Assembly (NCBI GenBank): GCA_034112085.1
Contig: JAWUWD010000062.1
Location: 1 to 64,000 of the forward strand
Source: JAWUWD01 sp034112085
GTDB taxonomy: Bacteria > Bacteroidota > Bacteroidia > Cytophagales > Cyclobacteriaceae
Direction of reading: 5' to 3'
Length of the DNA stretch: 64,000 nt
Shown here: positions 1 to 9,164 of the stretch, in pieces
Position numbering within the stretch: position 1 is the first letter of the stretch
Layout: every line of letters begins with the position of its first letter
Notes under the pieces: generated by a model
Database searches by the model: none
What the model was told of the DNA's origin: nothing
What the model saw: only the letters and a program-made list of their open reading frames with translations
Program-made: the position numbers and the translations under genes

Positions 1-2035
1 AGTTGCCTTTTAAGTTTTTAGCATGAGTGATTGGTGACCCTTGCTTGTAGCTCTCAGGTTTTTCGGTCAGTAACCCAGAATAACGCTCCTGATAAACATT
101 GTCGTAAAGTGTCTGATCAGGTACTGGAGCCACTGATACTCCCGTCTTGTAAATCTCCGGGTAACGGAACATCATGTTTAAAGTCATGGAGCCTCCTCCA
201 CTCCATCCCCAAATTCCAATTCTATCTGGATCCACAAAATCATATTTATCGATGATAGCTCTCGCTGCATCTGCTTGATCCATAGACGACTGTACACCTA
301 TCTGGCCATGAACAGACTTTCTCCATTCTCGCCCTTTTGGTCCAGGAGTGCCACGATTATCCACACTCATGACTATGTATCCGTTTTGTGCCAAATACAA
401 ATGATACAGATATCTACTCCCTCCCCAATTGTCTTGAACTGTCTGTCCCCAAGGCTCACCATATACATAAAAGAAAACAGGATACTTTTTCTTTGGATCA
501 AAATCAGTTGGCTTGATCATGTACGCATCCAATGACACTCCATCCTTCGCCTTTACAGAGAAAAATTCTGTTTCATTTTTTGTGATAGTATTGATTTGGC
601 TTTTCAGAGTAGCATTATTCACCAATACCCTGATGACCTTATGGTCAGGCAAACTGATCAGTGAAATAGTAGGAGGTGCTCCAGCTTTGGAGAAAGTGTG
701 AATCGCCCACTTCGCATTGGGGCTAATATCATAGCCATTGAATCCAGCTAGATTATTAGGCGTAAGGCGTTGAGGTTTGCCCTTTCCTGATAGCGCACTT
801 CGATACAGATAACGTTGAGAAGCATTGTCTGGCGAAGCACGATAATAAAGGTATCCACTCTCATCATCTATCAATTCAACATTTACAACATCGAATGTCC
901 CCGAAGAGATTAATTCCTCCTTACTTCCATCTCTTTTGACTTTATAGACTGACTTCCAGCCGTTCTTTTCACTTACCCAAGTAAATGACTTGCCTTTATC
1001 CAAGTACTTCCAATCATCAACTGCTTCTAACCAGGTATCATCTTTATCTTCATAAATAGAAGAGACTACACCTGTACTCGCACTGGCAGTTAACACTTGA
1101 TAGTGATCCTGTCTTCTATTTGATTGTTGCATCACTATGTCTGTCGAGTTAGCTGCCCATTGCATTCTTGGGATATAGTTGTTTCTTGGGTCACCTTCTA
1201 CTTTCATCCAAGTCGTTTCTCCACCAGCAGCACTCACAACTCCTACTTTACAAGCGGAATTATCTTCACCCACTTTAGGGTATTGTATCGGGATGATTTT
1301 GGAATAAATAGAATCGGTATTATTGATCATATTGAAAACACCAAGCCCGTTAGCATCCAACTGCCAGTAAGCTATTTTAGCCCCGTCAGGGCTCCATCGA
1401 AATCCATCTTGGATTCCAAATTCCTCCTCATATACCCAATCGAAAGTCCCGTTGATAATTTCATTCGTCCCATCAGTAGTTAAAGCCGTGATCTTCTGAT
1501 CACTTATATTTTCAATATATATATTGTGCTCACGAACATATGCTATCCGCTTGCCATCAGGTGAGAATTTAGCAAACATCAGTGTTGAGGGTTTGGCTTT
1601 ATCACCGCCCAACTTTTGAAGTTTTTTAGACTTTAGATCGAGCACCCAATAATCTCCTTTGGTGTTATCCCTCCACACTTTTACAGAGTTGGTGTATACC
1701 AAAAGTTTCGATTTATCATCTGACCATTCATAATTGCGAATGCGCAGTGGGTTTTTCTCACCACTAGGAATTAGAGATGCCGCACTCACTAGTACTTCCA
1801 TCTTACTACTGGCTGTTTCATATCGCACTATCTCTCGATATTTTGGGTATTCTTTGGATGTTTCCAATGTTGTGTATCCATCACCTCCGTCTATCCACCT
1901 TGATGGACCAAACCAATCAGATCGGAATTCCCTATCCGTGAATATGCGTTCAAGAGAAAGTTGGCTTTCATCTTGCGCACTAACATTAACCAAGCTGTAC
2001 AATAGTGCTAAGAGTAGGAGTGTATGTTTTTTCAT
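1..2035 (-). CDS. Dipeptidyl-peptidase IV family serine protease (S9), 3' end missing
   Basis: The gene runs off the left edge; 678 residues are visible. A signal peptide (MKKHTLLLLALLYSLVNVSA, then Gln) implies export to the periplasm. A beta-propeller domain follows and carries DWVYEEE near residue 200, the double-Glu motif by which DPP-IV enzymes hold the free N-terminus. The hydrolase domain has the nucleophile motif GWSGGG with Ser612. The catalytic Asp and His should lie beyond the edge. DPP-IV enzymes release X-Pro dipeptides. It lies 90 bases after a hydroxyproline catabolic operon on the same strand, so I infer it may supply Pro/Hyp dipeptides to that pathway. The start is the ATG that gives a clean signal peptide. 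A paralogue lies at 44272-46440. Confidence 0.93.
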   Translation of the reverse strand, partial: MKKHTLLLLALLYSLVNVSAQDESQLSLERIFTDREFRSDWFGPSRWIDGGDGYTTLETSKEYPKYREIVRYETASSKMEVLVSAASLIPSGEKNPLRIRNYEWSDDKSKLLVYTNSVKVWRDNTKGDYWVLDLKSKKLQKLGGDKAKPSTLMFAKFSPDGKRIAYVREHNIYIENISDQKITALTTDGTNEIINGTFDWVYEEEFGIQDGFRWSPDGAKIAYWQLDANGLGVFNMINNTDSIYSKIIPIQYPKVGEDNSACKVGVVSAAGGETTWMKVEGDPRNNYIPRMQWAANSTDIVMQQSNRRQDHYQVLTASASTGVVSSIYEDKDDTWLEAVDDWKYLDKGKSFTWVSEKNGWKSVYKVKRDGSKEELISSGTFDVVNVELIDDESGYLYYRASPDNASQRYLYRSALSGKGKPQRLTPNNLAGFNGYDISPNAKWAIHTFSKAGAPPTISLISLPDHKVIRVLVNNATLKSQINTITKNETEFFSVKAKDGVSLDAYMIKPTDFDPKKKYPVFFYVYGEPWGQTVQDNWGGSRYLYHLYLAQNGYIVMSVDNRGTPGPKGREWRKSVHGQIGVQSSMDQADAARAIIDKYDFVDPDRIGIWGWSGGGSMTLNMMFRYPEIYKTGVSVAPVPDQTLYDNVYQERYSGLLTEKPESYKQGSPITHAKNLKGN

Positions 2036-2125
2036 ATTATTAATTTTTATTGAATTCTTTAAAGTCAGCTATCATTATCAGGCTCTGAAACGAGTTTAGA
2101 ATGACTGCTATCGAATCACGGTATA

Positions 2126-3184
2126 CTACCTCAATATAAACCCATGCTTTAATGGGTCATTGGGGTCAATCAGAAATTCGTTTTGACCTACAATATAAGC
2201 TGTTCCTTCCACTTGCGGAATAACAGAATCAAATTCACCATACTTTTCTTCTTTTACCACTGATCCTTTAAAAGTGGTTCCTATGATACTTTCAATGGTC
2301 ATTTCTTGATCTAAAGCAAGTTCGTTTCTGCTGTGATGGATAGCCATTCTTCCAGATACGCCTGATCCGGTAGGTGACCTGTCTACCTCTCCTTCTGCAA
2401 AAATGCACACGTTTCGATTATCCGCATTACTAGTCAGCGCTTTACCAATGAATATAGTGCCGTACAAAAAACTAAGATCATCTTCGAATGGATGTTTAAT
2501 ATCATCATTCTTAGCTATCACGGCTCTCTTAATGTCCATGCCTTTCTGAATCAACTCTGTGTAATTATCTTTAGCCAAGCTTATCCCATATTTATCAGCA
2601 TTTACGTAGGCATAGAATGCTCCTCCAAAGGCTAAGTCGTATGCTACTTCTCCGATTCCTGCCACTTCTACTTTTTGATCAAGTTGTACCACAAATGATG
2701 GGACACAATGAAAGAACATTGAGCTTATTTCACCATTCTCAATTTTAGCGTAGCTCTCTATTCGTCCACAAGGAGCATCGATAACAACTTTAGTTTCTGG
2801 AAAGACTTTTTCCACCCAACCCATTTCGACTGCCAACTTTGTAACTGCAATCACCGCATGACCACACATCGTACTATAGCCTTCATTATGCAAAAATATA
2901 ATACCAAAATCAGCTCTTTCATCATTTGGAGGTAGTAAAACACATCCGTACATATCCGCATGTCCTCTCGGCTCAAACATCAATGCGGTTCGTAAGTAGT
3001 CGTAGTTTTCTTTGATATACCTGCGATATTCTAGGACATTATCCCCTTTCAACTCTGGAAGTCCACTTACGATGACGCGAAGTGGTTCGCCTCCAGTATG
3101 CATATCAATTGTTCGGATTTTCAGCCAGTCATTTGGAGATTTAAATTGTGTCTTAGAAAGAATGTTTTTGTAGGTTTCCTTCAT
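2126..3184 (-). CDS. Trans-3-hydroxy-L-proline dehydratase (proline racemase family)
   Basis: This is a 352-aa member of the proline racemase superfamily. The first catalytic motif MCGHA gives Cys107. The second motif, DRSPTGSG, has Thr272 where racemases and epimerases have Cys. In this superfamily a Cys/Thr pair marks trans-3-hydroxyproline dehydratases, for example human L3HYPDH, rather than racemases. The expected reaction is trans-3-hydroxy-L-proline to delta-1-pyrroline-2-carboxylate, which the reductase at 5500-6459 would reduce to L-proline. It starts 3 bases after the FAD dehydrogenase stop, so the two are cotranscribed. The Cys/Cys paralogue lies two genes upstream. The substrate is inferred from the residue pair and neighbours and has not been tested. 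Confidence 0.85.
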   Translation of the reverse strand: MKETYKNILSKTQFKSPNDWLKIRTIDMHTGGEPLRVIVSGLPELKGDNVLEYRRYIKENYDYLRTALMFEPRGHADMYGCVLLPPNDERADFGIIFLHNEGYSTMCGHAVIAVTKLAVEMGWVEKVFPETKVVIDAPCGRIESYAKIENGEISSMFFHCVPSFVVQLDQKVEVAGIGEVAYDLAFGGAFYAYVNADKYGISLAKDNYTELIQKGMDIKRAVIAKNDDIKHPFEDDLSFLYGTIFIGKALTSNADNRNVCIFAEGEVDRSPTGSGVSGRMAIHHSRNELALDQEMTIESIIGTTFKGSVVKEEKYGEFDSVIPQVEGTAYIVGQNEFLIDPNDPLKHGFILR

Positions 3185-3187
3185 GTC

Positions 3188-4447
3188 CTATTTATTGTAT
3201 CGGTCGACATCCATTAGGGTAAGATCAGTCTTAGGCGTCTCACCTACTGCCAATTGAGCAATGATGTTGCCCGTCACTGGTCCAAGAGATATACCCAACA
3301 TAGCATGACCCGTAGCTACCAAGAGGTTGTTATATTTCTTAGGTCGCCCAATATATGGCATGCCATCTGGAGAACAAGGGCGAAGACCCGCCCACGGCTC
3401 GATGTCCTTAAAATCTTCTTTGGTGAATTGTGGAAAATATTGGCTAACTGAATCTACAATGCCTTGTACTCTCTTTGGATTTATGGATAGATCCAAACCA
3501 TTGACTTCCATAGTTCCAGCAAAACGAAGACCATGCTTCATTGGTGTGACTGCTACCCTTGCTTCAGTCAAGATACTACAAGTCTTAGGCATTACTTTTG
3601 GAGATGACAGTACAAAGCTGTATCCCTTGCCTCCCTGCATAGGTAGTTTGACGTCAAGCTGCTTCATCATATCTTTAGTCCACGAACCAGTTGCTATAAC
3701 AAATTCTTCTGCTTGGTGTTCTTCTCCATTTGTGATGACACTTGTTATGCTTCCTTTTTGATCGGTTTTAAACGTTTCTACTTCCTTACCAAACTGTATG
3801 TCAACTCCTTTACTTATCAGGACATTCTTTAGGCCATCTATCAACAAGTGCGGTGTTACAAAGGCATCATTCTTAAACAAGACAGCACCAATTATATCCA
3901 GGTCCAATCCCGGGTTCATCTCCCTTGCTTGTTCAGCGGTTAGTATTTCCGTCTCTTGACCAAGTTTCTTTGCCATTTCGGCCATTTCTATCTCTTCATC
4001 AAGTGCATGCTGAGTCTTGCAATACATCATCAGTCCTTTATCATTGAGTCCTGCATCTATTCCCTCATCTGCCAGTATCTTTTCAATAAGCTTGCGACTA
4101 TCCATCAGTAGTTCATTAAGAACTGGAGCTGCCTTAGCCACTTGATCTTTGTTAGAAGCTCTTCTAAATTTCAATCCCCAAGAAATGAGATCCTTATCTA
4201 GTTTTGGTTTAATATAAAATGGGCTATCAGATCGCATCATCCAGCGCAGTCCCTGACTAATGATTCCAGGGGAAGCCAATGGAACTAAATGGCTAGGAGA
4301 GAAAAATCCAGCATTGCCATAGGAGCAGTTATCTGTTCCATCAGTATTGTCAAGTACCGTAACTTTAAATCCCTTTTTGTTTAAATAGTAGGCTGAGCAC
4401 AACCCAATTACTCCGGCTCCTATAACTATAACTTTTTTATCTTTCAT
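3188..4447 (-). CDS. FAD-dependent D-amino-acid (D-hydroxyproline) dehydrogenase
   Basis: The 419-aa protein begins with a Rossmann FAD-binding motif, VIVIGAGVIGLCSAYYL, and ends with the DAO-family stretch WAGLRPCSPDGMPYIG and a GHAMLGISLGP segment, typical of DadA/LhpB-type flavoproteins. No signal peptide is visible, so it is cytoplasmic or peripheral to the membrane. In the hydroxyproline route the epimerase makes cis-4-hydroxy-D-proline and this enzyme oxidises it to delta-1-pyrroline-4-hydroxy-2-carboxylate. It lies between the epimerase (7 bases upstream) and the dehydratase (3 bases downstream), which supports that role over general D-alanine oxidation. In this family the electron acceptor is usually the respiratory chain. 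Confidence 0.88.
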   Translation of the reverse strand: MKDKKVIVIGAGVIGLCSAYYLNKKGFKVTVLDNTDGTDNCSYGNAGFFSPSHLVPLASPGIISQGLRWMMRSDSPFYIKPKLDKDLISWGLKFRRASNKDQVAKAAPVLNELLMDSRKLIEKILADEGIDAGLNDKGLMMYCKTQHALDEEIEMAEMAKKLGQETEILTAEQAREMNPGLDLDIIGAVLFKNDAFVTPHLLIDGLKNVLISKGVDIQFGKEVETFKTDQKGSITSVITNGEEHQAEEFVIATGSWTKDMMKQLDVKLPMQGGKGYSFVLSSPKVMPKTCSILTEARVAVTPMKHGLRFAGTMEVNGLDLSINPKRVQGIVDSVSQYFPQFTKEDFKDIEPWAGLRPCSPDGMPYIGRPKKYNNLLVATGHAMLGISLGPVTGNIIAQLAVGETPKTDLTLMDVDRYNK

Positions 4448-4454
4448 TGCTTCA

Positions 4455-5453
4455 TTAAATCACTTGAAAACCATGTGCATATGGATCGTCATCGTCTATA
4501 ATAATATTATTGTAGCCCGTAACCTGTGCCCATCCTTCTATACTTGGAACTACCGCCTGGTGATCTCCAAGTGTTGTTTCTTCTTCTATTCTTCCAATAA
4601 ATTTTGAACCGATATAACTCTCATGGACGAAGTCATCCCCTGGTTTCAGTTTGCCTTTAGCATGCCATTGAGCAATTCGAGCAGACGTTCCTGTACCACA
4701 AGGTGATCGATCTATCGCTTTGTCTCCATAAAAAACAGCATTGCGTGCAGTGGCATTTGGATCGATCGTATCTCCAGTCCATAACATGTGGCTCATCCCG
4801 CGAATGGTATCATTTTCTGGATGAACAAAGTCGTATTTTTTATTGATAGAATTCCTTACTATTTGACTCCACCGAATTAAATCCCCTGCCGTATGATCCT
4901 GAATACCTTTAAAGTTTTTCTGAGGATCGACAATAGCATAGAAATTTCCTCCATAAGCCACATCGAAGACTATCTCTCCGAGATCAGGACAGTCAATGAT
5001 CAGCCCTTCCGCTGCCAAATATGATTTGACATTGGTCAGCCTTACCCACTTCACCTTCTTCCCTTCTTGATGATACTCTACAAGCACTAATCCCGCAGGT
5101 GTCTCTAATCTCAGCTTCCCAGGTGTTTTTGGTATTATCAGGCCCTCTTCGATAGCTATGGTGACTGTCCCTATTGTTCCATGACCACACATGGGTAAAC
5201 AACCACTAGTCTCAATGAACAATACACCAGTATCATTTTGGGGATCAGAGGGTGGAAATAAAATGCTTCCTGACATCATATCATGCCCTCTCGGTTCGAA
5301 CATAAGCCCTTTACGAATCCAGTCAAATTCCTTTAGGAAATGTTGCCTCTTTTCACTCATATTGGCACCTATCAGATTTGGTCCTCCTCCGGCTACTACC
5401 CTTACAGGGTTCCCACAAGTATGGGCATCTACACAGAAAAATGTATTTCGCAT
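4455..5453 (-). CDS. 4-hydroxyproline 2-epimerase (proline racemase family)
   Basis: This 332-aa proline racemase family enzyme has both catalytic cysteines: Cys89 in LPMCGHGTIG and Cys252 in DRSPCGTGTSAR. The two-cysteine pair is required for racemase/epimerase chemistry. Together with a D-amino-acid dehydrogenase and a DapA-like deaminase it indicates trans-4-hydroxy-L-proline to cis-4-hydroxy-D-proline epimerisation, the first step of the pathway, rather than proline racemisation. Length matches the family. The gap to the upstream reductase gene is 46 bases and to the downstream dehydrogenase 7 bases. Confidence 0.9.
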   Translation of the reverse strand: MRNTFFCVDAHTCGNPVRVVAGGGPNLIGANMSEKRQHFLKEFDWIRKGLMFEPRGHDMMSGSILFPPSDPQNDTGVLFIETSGCLPMCGHGTIGTVTIAIEEGLIIPKTPGKLRLETPAGLVLVEYHQEGKKVKWVRLTNVKSYLAAEGLIIDCPDLGEIVFDVAYGGNFYAIVDPQKNFKGIQDHTAGDLIRWSQIVRNSINKKYDFVHPENDTIRGMSHMLWTGDTIDPNATARNAVFYGDKAIDRSPCGTGTSARIAQWHAKGKLKPGDDFVHESYIGSKFIGRIEEETTLGDHQAVVPSIEGWAQVTGYNNIIIDDDDPYAHGFQVI

Positions 5454-5499
5454 ATCATATAGTTTCTTTCATTACAAACGAAGTGACGTAATCTTACTT

Positions 5500-6459
5500 T
5501 TAGATCGCCTCGTTACTCGCGATGACAGCATTATAGATTAATTTTGCAGCAGCCAAATCTTCCAACGCATGTCCTACAGATTTGAAACATGTGATCTCTT
5601 CTTCCGACTGTCTACCTGCTTTCTTTTCTTTGCACAATTCAAAAAGATCTGAATAAATATCATCAATACTAATTACTCCTTCCTTCAATGGGATTGCTAA
5701 ATCCCCTGTCTCTGTAGTGGCTCCTTCATAATTGTCTACATGAATACTCACAGTAGAAATGAAATCATTATCAGCCTCGCGCATATCTGGCTTATATGCA
5801 CCAACCAGATCAAAGTGCTGTCCTTTGCGTAAATCTCTACCAAAAATCAACGGATCTGTACTAAGTGTAGCGCATGATATGATATCAGCTTCTGATATCA
5901 CTTCTTTATAATTTTCAATAGGAACAATTTCTAAATTGAGACTACTCAACTCAGAACAGATCTTTTGAGATTTTCCAAAGTTCCTTCCCCAAACGTAGAC
6001 TTTATTGAGTGGCCTCACGGAAGCATGTGCTTTGATCAGCTCAGGAGCCAACGATCCATTGCCGATCATTAGTAGACTCTGAGCAGACACTTTGGACAAG
6101 AATGATGAGGCTAAAGCTGAAGCAGCAGCCGTCCTTTTATTTGTGAGCATCTTCGCATCGAAAATTGCTTTAAGAGAACCTTTTTGCTGGTCATATAGCA
6201 AATAATTTCCTTGAATAGTCGGTAAATTATATTGACTATTATTAGGAGAGACATTGACCACTTTTACCCCAAGATTCTCCCCATCATCCCATGCCGGCAT
6301 AAGAAGCAATGTTGATTCAATCCCTTCTTTTGGGTTTGGATATTGGTGATGATGACGCTTAGGGATTTTATACTCTTTCTTAAAAGCATCTTTTAATGCC
6401 TCAATTAAGGTTGGGTAATGACAGTGATCACTTATCTGTTCTGAAGATATCTGAAGCAT
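5500..6459 (-). CDS. Delta-1-pyrroline-2-carboxylate reductase (ornithine cyclodeaminase/mu-crystallin family)
   Basis: The 319-aa protein belongs to the ornithine cyclodeaminase/mu-crystallin family. It has the family's KVVNVSPNN and LTNKRTAAASALAS segments and a nucleotide-binding stretch beginning LLMIGNGSLAPELIKAH, with the usual glycine pattern slightly altered (GNGSLA). Family members next to hydroxyproline genes, often called LhpI, reduce delta-1-pyrroline-2-carboxylate to L-proline with NAD(P)H. Here that would complete trans-3-hydroxyproline breakdown. Its ATG overlaps the stop of the aldehyde dehydrogenase gene by one base (TAATG), indicating translational coupling. Ornithine cyclodeaminase activity is an alternative, but the operon favours the reductase. 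Confidence 0.83.
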   Translation of the reverse strand: MLQISSEQISDHCHYPTLIEALKDAFKKEYKIPKRHHHQYPNPKEGIESTLLLMPAWDDGENLGVKVVNVSPNNSQYNLPTIQGNYLLYDQQKGSLKAIFDAKMLTNKRTAAASALASSFLSKVSAQSLLMIGNGSLAPELIKAHASVRPLNKVYVWGRNFGKSQKICSELSSLNLEIVPIENYKEVISEADIISCATLSTDPLIFGRDLRKGQHFDLVGAYKPDMREADNDFISTVSIHVDNYEGATTETGDLAIPLKEGVISIDDIYSDLFELCKEKKAGRQSEEEITCFKSVGHALEDLAAAKLIYNAVIASNEAI

Positions 6460-8045
6460 TATTCTAAAGGCTGTTTATTAGTCAATTCTCCATCCACTTT
6501 TCTCCAAATTCCCAATGGATTAGCATCTTTCAATTCATCTGGTAGAAATTCTTGAGGAGCACTTTGATAGGCAAGAGGCCTCACAAAACGCTTGATAGCA
6601 TCCGTACCCACTGAGGTAAATCGTCCATCGGTTGAAGCAGGGAATGGTCCCCCATGCTGCATGGCAGCAGTCACTTCTACACCTGTAGGAACACCATTAA
6701 ATATCAACCGTCCTACCACATTAGACAGTTGATGAATTTGGTTTGAATATTCTTTGACATCCTCATCAGATCCCATTACTGTTGCCGTCAGCTGACCTTT
6801 CAATTCAGCAATTACTTGATCTAATTCAGCATTATTTGCACACCTAACCACTAACGAATAAGGCCCAAAAACCTCATGCTGTAATGTAGATTTGTTGATA
6901 AAGTCCTTGGCACTGACGATCGCTACTGCCGGACATCCTGAGTTAATAGACCCTTCTCCGTTGGACTGACCTAAAACTTCTACACCCTCTTGATCTAATG
7001 CGGTTGCCTTTACTGATTCATAATTATTGGCTATCCCTGCATTGAGCATTGTTGAAGGATTTGTAGCGGCAATATTTTTTCCCAACTCTTCTATGAAAGC
7101 AGCTGTTTTTTCGCTCTCGACAGTGATCAACAACCCAGGATTGGTACAAAACTGCCCAGTACCTACCGTTATAGATCCTGCATAAGTTGAGGCCAGTTCT
7201 TTAGATTCATTATCCATCTTATTGGGTAATATCAAGACGGGGTTTATACTTCCCATCTCGGCAAATACAGGAATGGGTTCTTCGCGCTGTCCAGCAACAT
7301 CATATAATGCTCTTCCTCCAGCGTATGATCCCGTGAAAGCAACAGATTTAGTTACAGAGTGCTTTACCAATTGTTGACCAATAGTAAAGCCATTACCTTG
7401 CACACTAGAGAATACACCATCTGGCATTCCAGTCTTTTTAGCAGCAGCAGCTATCGCGTCTACCACTAACTCATTTGTACCTAGGTGCGATGGGTGGGCT
7501 TTCATTATTACCGGATTTCCAGCTGCGAGTGCAGAAGCGGTATCACCCCCTGCTGTTGAAAACGCTAAAGGAAAATTACTTGCAGAAAAAACAACTACGG
7601 GTCCAACAGGTGTTGACATTTTTCTAATATCTGGCTTTGGTAACGGCTCTCTATCAGGCTGTGCTGTATCTATAACCGCATCAGTCCATGATCCTTCGCG
7701 TAGGACTTGAGCAAATAATTTTAATTGGTTCATCGTTCTTCCTCTTTCACCAATAATTCTCCCCTCTGGCAGCGCTGTTTCCAGACATGCTCTTCTTACC
7801 AACGTATCTCCTAATGCCAATATTTCATCTGCTATAGCTTCCAGAAACTCAGCCTTTCTTACTCCTGAGAACCTACGGTATGTATCAAAAGCTTCCTGAG
7901 CCTTATACATTACGTCATTAATTTCTATATCTGTTGCTATATGAAACTTCCCTAAAAGAACCTCTCCCGTTACAGGGTTGATGGCTTCCATAGTTTCATC
8001 GTTTTTTGCTGAGAGCGTATATCCTATTCTGTTATTGCCGTGCAT
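6459..8045 (-). CDS. 2-oxoglutarate semialdehyde (2,5-dioxovalerate) dehydrogenase
   Basis: This 528-aa aldehyde dehydrogenase has the catalytic Cys300 in GTGQFCTNPG, the general base Glu263 in FAEMGSINPV, and an NAD(P)-binding FTGS motif near residue 238. The AEMGSINP wording and the length are typical of ketoglutarate-semialdehyde dehydrogenases. It would oxidise 2-oxoglutarate semialdehyde, produced by the deaminase at 8084-8998, to 2-oxoglutarate, which enters the TCA cycle. The first ATG is used; Met19 is an alternative start because the conserved INPVTGEVL begins soon after. It follows the deaminase by 38 bases and overlaps the reductase start by one base. Confidence 0.9.
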   Translation of the reverse strand: MHGNNRIGYTLSAKNDETMEAINPVTGEVLLGKFHIATDIEINDVMYKAQEAFDTYRRFSGVRKAEFLEAIADEILALGDTLVRRACLETALPEGRIIGERGRTMNQLKLFAQVLREGSWTDAVIDTAQPDREPLPKPDIRKMSTPVGPVVVFSASNFPLAFSTAGGDTASALAAGNPVIMKAHPSHLGTNELVVDAIAAAAKKTGMPDGVFSSVQGNGFTIGQQLVKHSVTKSVAFTGSYAGGRALYDVAGQREEPIPVFAEMGSINPVLILPNKMDNESKELASTYAGSITVGTGQFCTNPGLLITVESEKTAAFIEELGKNIAATNPSTMLNAGIANNYESVKATALDQEGVEVLGQSNGEGSINSGCPAVAIVSAKDFINKSTLQHEVFGPYSLVVRCANNAELDQVIAELKGQLTATVMGSDEDVKEYSNQIHQLSNVVGRLIFNGVPTGVEVTAAMQHGGPFPASTDGRFTSVGTDAIKRFVRPLAYQSAPQEFLPDELKDANPLGIWRKVDGELTNKQPLE

Positions 8046-8083
8046 TTACAAGTATTTAGTTTTGAAACTCAAATATATTTATT

Positions 8084-8998
8084 CTACAAGTTAAGATAAT
8101 CAGGTAACTCTGGCCTTGTTGCTAAGCCATTTTCTATAATCTGTAATACGGACGCTCTTTCAGAACCTACCAAAGGTAATCTAGGTGCGCGAACAGTTTC
8201 TGTACCAATGCCAGTAGCCACTTCAGCAAGCTTGATGTTTTGTACAAGCTTCGAATTGATATCAAGTTCTAATAGTGGCAAGAACCAACGATAGATCGTA
8301 AGCGCCTCTTGGATTCGCCCAACCTTCACAAGTCTGTAAATTGCCACTGTTTCCTTTGGGAAAGCACAAACTAATCCAGATACCCAACCAACGGAACCCA
8401 TGAGTAGACTTTCCATTGCCAAAGTATCTACTCCAGATAATATTTTGAAGCGATCGCCAAAACGATTAATCATTCGTGTGATATTTGAAATATCTCTAGT
8501 AGATTCTTTTACAGCCTGGATATTTTCAAATACCGCAAGCTCTTCAAACATGTCTAAGGTCACTTCAATATTATAATCAACAGGATTGTTGTAAATCATA
8601 ATTGGCAAAGAAGTACTATTGGCTACTGTCTTAAAGTATTCAACAGTTTCTCGATCATCTGCCTTATATCTCATCGGAGGTAACATCATCAATCCAGCAG
8701 CTCCGTTGTTTTTAGCCTTTGATGCGGCTTCAATAGCGGCTTTGGTTGTCTGCTCCGCGATATTCATTATTACAGGAACCTTCCCACCAACTATTTCAAC
8801 AGTCCTTTTTACTAGAATGTCTTTCTCATCTTCTTGGAGAGAGCTCGCCTCACCCAAAGTTCCTCCTAAAATGATTCCATCAACACCCGCCTCTATTTGT
8901 GCATGAATATTAGTTTCGAACATCTCGAAATCCAATTGATCATCAGCCGTGAATTTTGTGGTCACTGCTGGAAAAACACCTTTCCAATTTACACTCAT
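8084..8998 (-). CDS. Delta-1-pyrroline-4-hydroxy-2-carboxylate deaminase (DapA family)
   Basis: The 304-aa protein has the DHDPS/NAL TIM-barrel signature: GGTLGEASSL near residue 45, IYNNP with Tyr136, and the Schiff-base Lys164 in QAVKEST. A dihydrodipicolinate synthase for lysine synthesis is the default family member, but this is the first gene of a hydroxyproline operon. The expected reaction is therefore deamination of delta-1-pyrroline-4-hydroxy-2-carboxylate to 2-oxoglutarate semialdehyde (LhpC type). A -7-like box and an inverted repeat lie just upstream, opposite the AraC regulator. Confidence 0.85.
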   Translation of the reverse strand: MSVNWKGVFPAVTTKFTADDQLDFEMFETNIHAQIEAGVDGIILGGTLGEASSLQEDEKDILVKRTVEIVGGKVPVIMNIAEQTTKAAIEAASKAKNNGAAGLMMLPPMRYKADDRETVEYFKTVANSTSLPIMIYNNPVDYNIEVTLDMFEELAVFENIQAVKESTRDISNITRMINRFGDRFKILSGVDTLAMESLLMGSVGWVSGLVCAFPKETVAIYRLVKVGRIQEALTIYRWFLPLLELDINSKLVQNIKLAEVATGIGTETVRAPRLPLVGSERASVLQIIENGLATRPELPDYLNL

Positions 8999-9024
8999 AG
9001 TCCTGTTGTTTTCTTTATTTATGA

Positions 9025-9045
9025 AAATCTGTTCATTTCAGATTT
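9025..9045. promoter_or_regulatory. Inverted repeat in hydroxyproline operon leader
   Basis: AAATCTG and CAGATTT form a perfect 7-base inverted repeat around a 7-base spacer, 27 bases upstream of the deaminase start and between the predicted -7 box and the ATG. It could be an operator or an mRNA hairpin. AraC-type proteins usually bind direct repeats, so assigning it to the neighbouring regulator is only a guess. Confidence 0.4.
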
Positions 9046-9053
9046 ATTTATGA

Positions 9054-9061
9054 CAAATGTA
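9054..9061 (-). promoter_or_regulatory. Predicted -7 box of the hydroxyproline operon
   Basis: Read on the minus strand this is TACATTTG, a full match to the Bacteroidota TAnnTTTG element, 55 bases upstream of the first gene of the operon. I see no well-spaced -33 TTG, as would fit an activator-dependent promoter controlled by the divergent AraC protein. Confidence 0.5.
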
Positions 9062-9164
9062 GTCTGTTACTCAACTTCATACTTCGTACATATTATTCAA
9101 TACTGATACTGTTTTAACATATATTCATTATTTTTATTGATTATAAAGATGATATAGTATTGTT

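Noticed and set aside
3254..3761. Two overlapping plus-strand ORFs inside the FAD dehydrogenase gene
   Set aside because: They are antisense to a strongly conserved enzyme, have no recognisable domain and no promoter; ordinary shadow frames.
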